From NCBI GenBank assembly GCA_903837025.1, contig CAILTC010000177.1, forward strand, positions 1 through 9,443: DNA of 9,443 nucleotides, given 5' to 3'. Under the pieces are notes generated by a model. It searched no databases. It saw only the letters and a program-made list of their open reading frames with translations, and was not told the origin of the DNA. This document shows positions 9,101-9,443 of this stretch, one piece after another. Position 1 is the stretch's first letter. The number at the start of each line of letters is the position of its first letter. Source of the stretch: an uncultured Bacteroidota bacterium. GTDB lineage: Bacteria > Bacteroidota > Bacteroidia > Flavobacteriales > Flavobacteriaceae. A program made the translations under genes and the position numbers.

Positions 9101-9301
9101 ATCAGGTTGATTCCATAAACTATAGGAGAAATTTTTCCCAATAGGATAATAATCCCAATTCATTCCATTTACGATAAAATCTTTTCCGTTGACAACAAGT
9201 TTTGTTCCTTCATTATTCTTTTCGATAGACACTTTGTCTGCTTGCGCATAAATAGTGGAAGAAAAGCACCAAAAGATTAGTAATAAAATAATTTTTCTCA
9301 T
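6167..9301 (-). CDS. Exported clan GH-A glycosidase/transglycosylase fused to a putative outer-membrane beta-barrel
   Basis: A type I signal peptide (MRKIILLLIF.. to about A19 in IYAQ) indicates export. Residues about 24-400 form a TIM-barrel enzyme of clan GH-A. GMNWDYYPIG (46-55) and MGVNTIRVYSG (84-94) are early strands, LLGNEND (164-170) gives Glu168 as likely acid/base, DIFGSNVYRG (238-247) follows, and VLFTEFGAD (265-273) gives Glu269 as likely nucleophile, with GGFTFQFSDGWW (313-324) after it. The order resembles GH2 C-terminal barrels and also fungal GH72 beta-1,3-glucanosyltransferases. Residues 402-429 show a heptad pattern (I405, L408, I412, L415, L419) suggesting a short coiled coil. 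From about 437 to 1044 the chain is a series of alternating polar/hydrophobic, Gly- and aromatic-rich strands, ending EWEIRTYININIGN, as in a large outer-membrane barrel. The downstream lipoprotein gene is 10 bp away. It may process and/or admit beta-glucan oligosaccharides. The enzyme fold is well supported; the barrel is an inference from the strand pattern, and the precise activity is unknown. Confidence 0.72.
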   Translation of the reverse strand: MRKIILLLIFWCFSSTIYAQADKVSIEKNNEGTKLVVNGKDFIVNGMNWDYYPIGKNFSYSLWNQPDAIVKEALDNEMPLLKNMGVNTIRVYSGIPKKWIEYIYANYGIYTMLNHTFGRYGLTINGTWLPNTEYSDPRVHDLLLKEVTQIAQEYKDTKGLLLFLLGNENDYGLFWDGAETENVPVEDRKSTKRAYPMYQLFNEAAVSMKKIDGSHPIAICNGDLLFLNIIAKECPDIDIFGSNVYRGASFGDLFERVKKEYGKPVLFTEFGADAFNSISNEEDQKSQSYYLLNDWKEIYENTAGLGKAQNAIGGFTFQFSDGWWKYGQTINLDIHDTNASWANGGYSRDFVKGENNMNEEWFGICAKGPSNEKGLYELYPRSAYYVLKQVHQINPYASGSSLNTINKLFDDIQILDATLRARADKAALESKKGEKIRFSRLQADFTTFNTGGSLITTPKTAVANSGQYPNKLGFDQMESYYIGVEANPSSKVKANIEFNILGNVAQNPIDEIFYENRGRPVVVKSDNGNQSLQSINRVQVYRASYTWNEKYFNLNGFYRTGHYHWGYEGDFFGLYPEANYGPNIDIYNGAAPAGFEAEGKKGLSGLKLAFGPQLWWGANPALLVKYSKKINGFNLTGIFHDDIDKQGTTVSSFAIPQPKTRRFTFDINRKIGDFGFDIGGIWAGQPLNGRNYQVERGTPGNYQVYQNQIGSKDNWGGKAKITYTGGKFKWYAQSAAMGLVANGGADNTQTFTGWTLKDSGSGNQYNFLSGFAYNVGSFQFAPNFLWQKPIEGPMTTDSPAPGRPRNILDDPFVVRANREQVAGELLLTYDPTPGTWMYEWDNDRTEDAKFAISAGFVYRHLPTTQDAAIGILADGRNTFAFPGAAPARDLWESKARIVSKLNPDFGFITNIYGGEAQGNGSDARTINRYGMDLRLIYKKVKLTSSVKVNDWGPYDYHRDFNLTYPLQLMADISTEIGKPDWFILPNTRIGIRGTWRSLDKYSPRYNPTQVLDVIGNLIPNPDAIGFSNGQEWEIRTYININIGN

Positions 9302-9398
9302 AGGATGTATTTAATTTAGAGTTTATTAATAATTGCTGAAAAGGGTAATTTAATGGTTAAAAAAAGGATCTTATTTAAACAGCGATTTGAATAAAATT

Positions 9399-9431
9399 AA
9401 CATATAGGGTTAGTTTTTTATTCGCTTTCAA
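9399..9431 (-). promoter_or_regulatory. Weak candidate Bacteroidota-type promoter upstream of the cluster
   Basis: The 142 bp between the first ATG and the right edge hold no gene start. On the minus strand a TTG (9431-9429) is followed after 22 nt by TATATGTT (9406-9399), a partial match to the Bacteroidota -33 TTTG / -7 TAnnTTTG pattern. It would give a leader of roughly 90 nt before the glycosidase/barrel gene. In DNA this AT-rich such a match is easily made by chance, and the true promoter could lie beyond the window, for instance if further genes of the locus precede this one. Confidence 0.2.
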
Positions 9432-9443
9432 TTGCATTAAAAT

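Noticed and set aside
6167..9301. Two separate genes or a recent artificial fusion at the enzyme/barrel junction
   Set aside because: The frame is continuous with no stop, no internal signal peptide and no internal start with a leader near residues 400-440, so a single protein is the straightforward reading.

Overview
The window is AT-rich and every supported gene lies on the minus strand. Gene style points to the Bacteroidota, most likely the Flavobacteriaceae (Flavobacterium-like): A/T-rich leaders instead of strong Shine-Dalgarno sites, short lipoprotein signals ending in a lipobox cysteine, a BIG2-type module in a surface lipoprotein, and carbohydrate genes packed in one direction. No RNA gene, mobile element, CRISPR array or integrase is visible.

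Read in the direction of transcription (right to left), the layout is as follows. (1) 9301-6167 encodes an exported 1044-aa protein that joins an N-terminal clan GH-A type glycosidase/transglycosylase barrel to a C-terminal segment that looks like an outer-membrane beta-barrel. (2) After only 10 bp, 6156-4750 encodes a 468-aa lipoprotein with a carbohydrate-binding-like sandwich, a BIG2 Ig-like module and a second sandwich domain; it is probably a surface glycan-binding protein. (3) After 97 bp, 4652-3819 encodes a 277-aa GH16 laminarinase-type lipoprotein. (4) After a 151-bp gap that carries a perfect 12-bp inverted repeat, 3667-197 encodes a cytoplasmic GH149-like beta-1,3-glucan phosphorylase of about 1156 aa. 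(5) After 32 bp, 164-1 holds the first 54 codons of an MFS/GPH-type sugar:cation symporter, cut by the window edge.

Together these look like a polysaccharide utilisation locus for laminarin-like beta-1,3-glucan. The surface lipoproteins would bind and cut the polymer, oligosaccharides would cross the outer membrane, the symporter would take them through the inner membrane, and the phosphorylase would release glucose-1-phosphate inside the cell, saving ATP compared with hydrolysis. No SusC/SusD pair lies in the window. The glycosidase/beta-barrel fusion occupies the place where a SusC-like transporter would be expected and is the most unusual item here. Its exact CAZy family, strand count and topology cannot be fixed from sequence reading alone.
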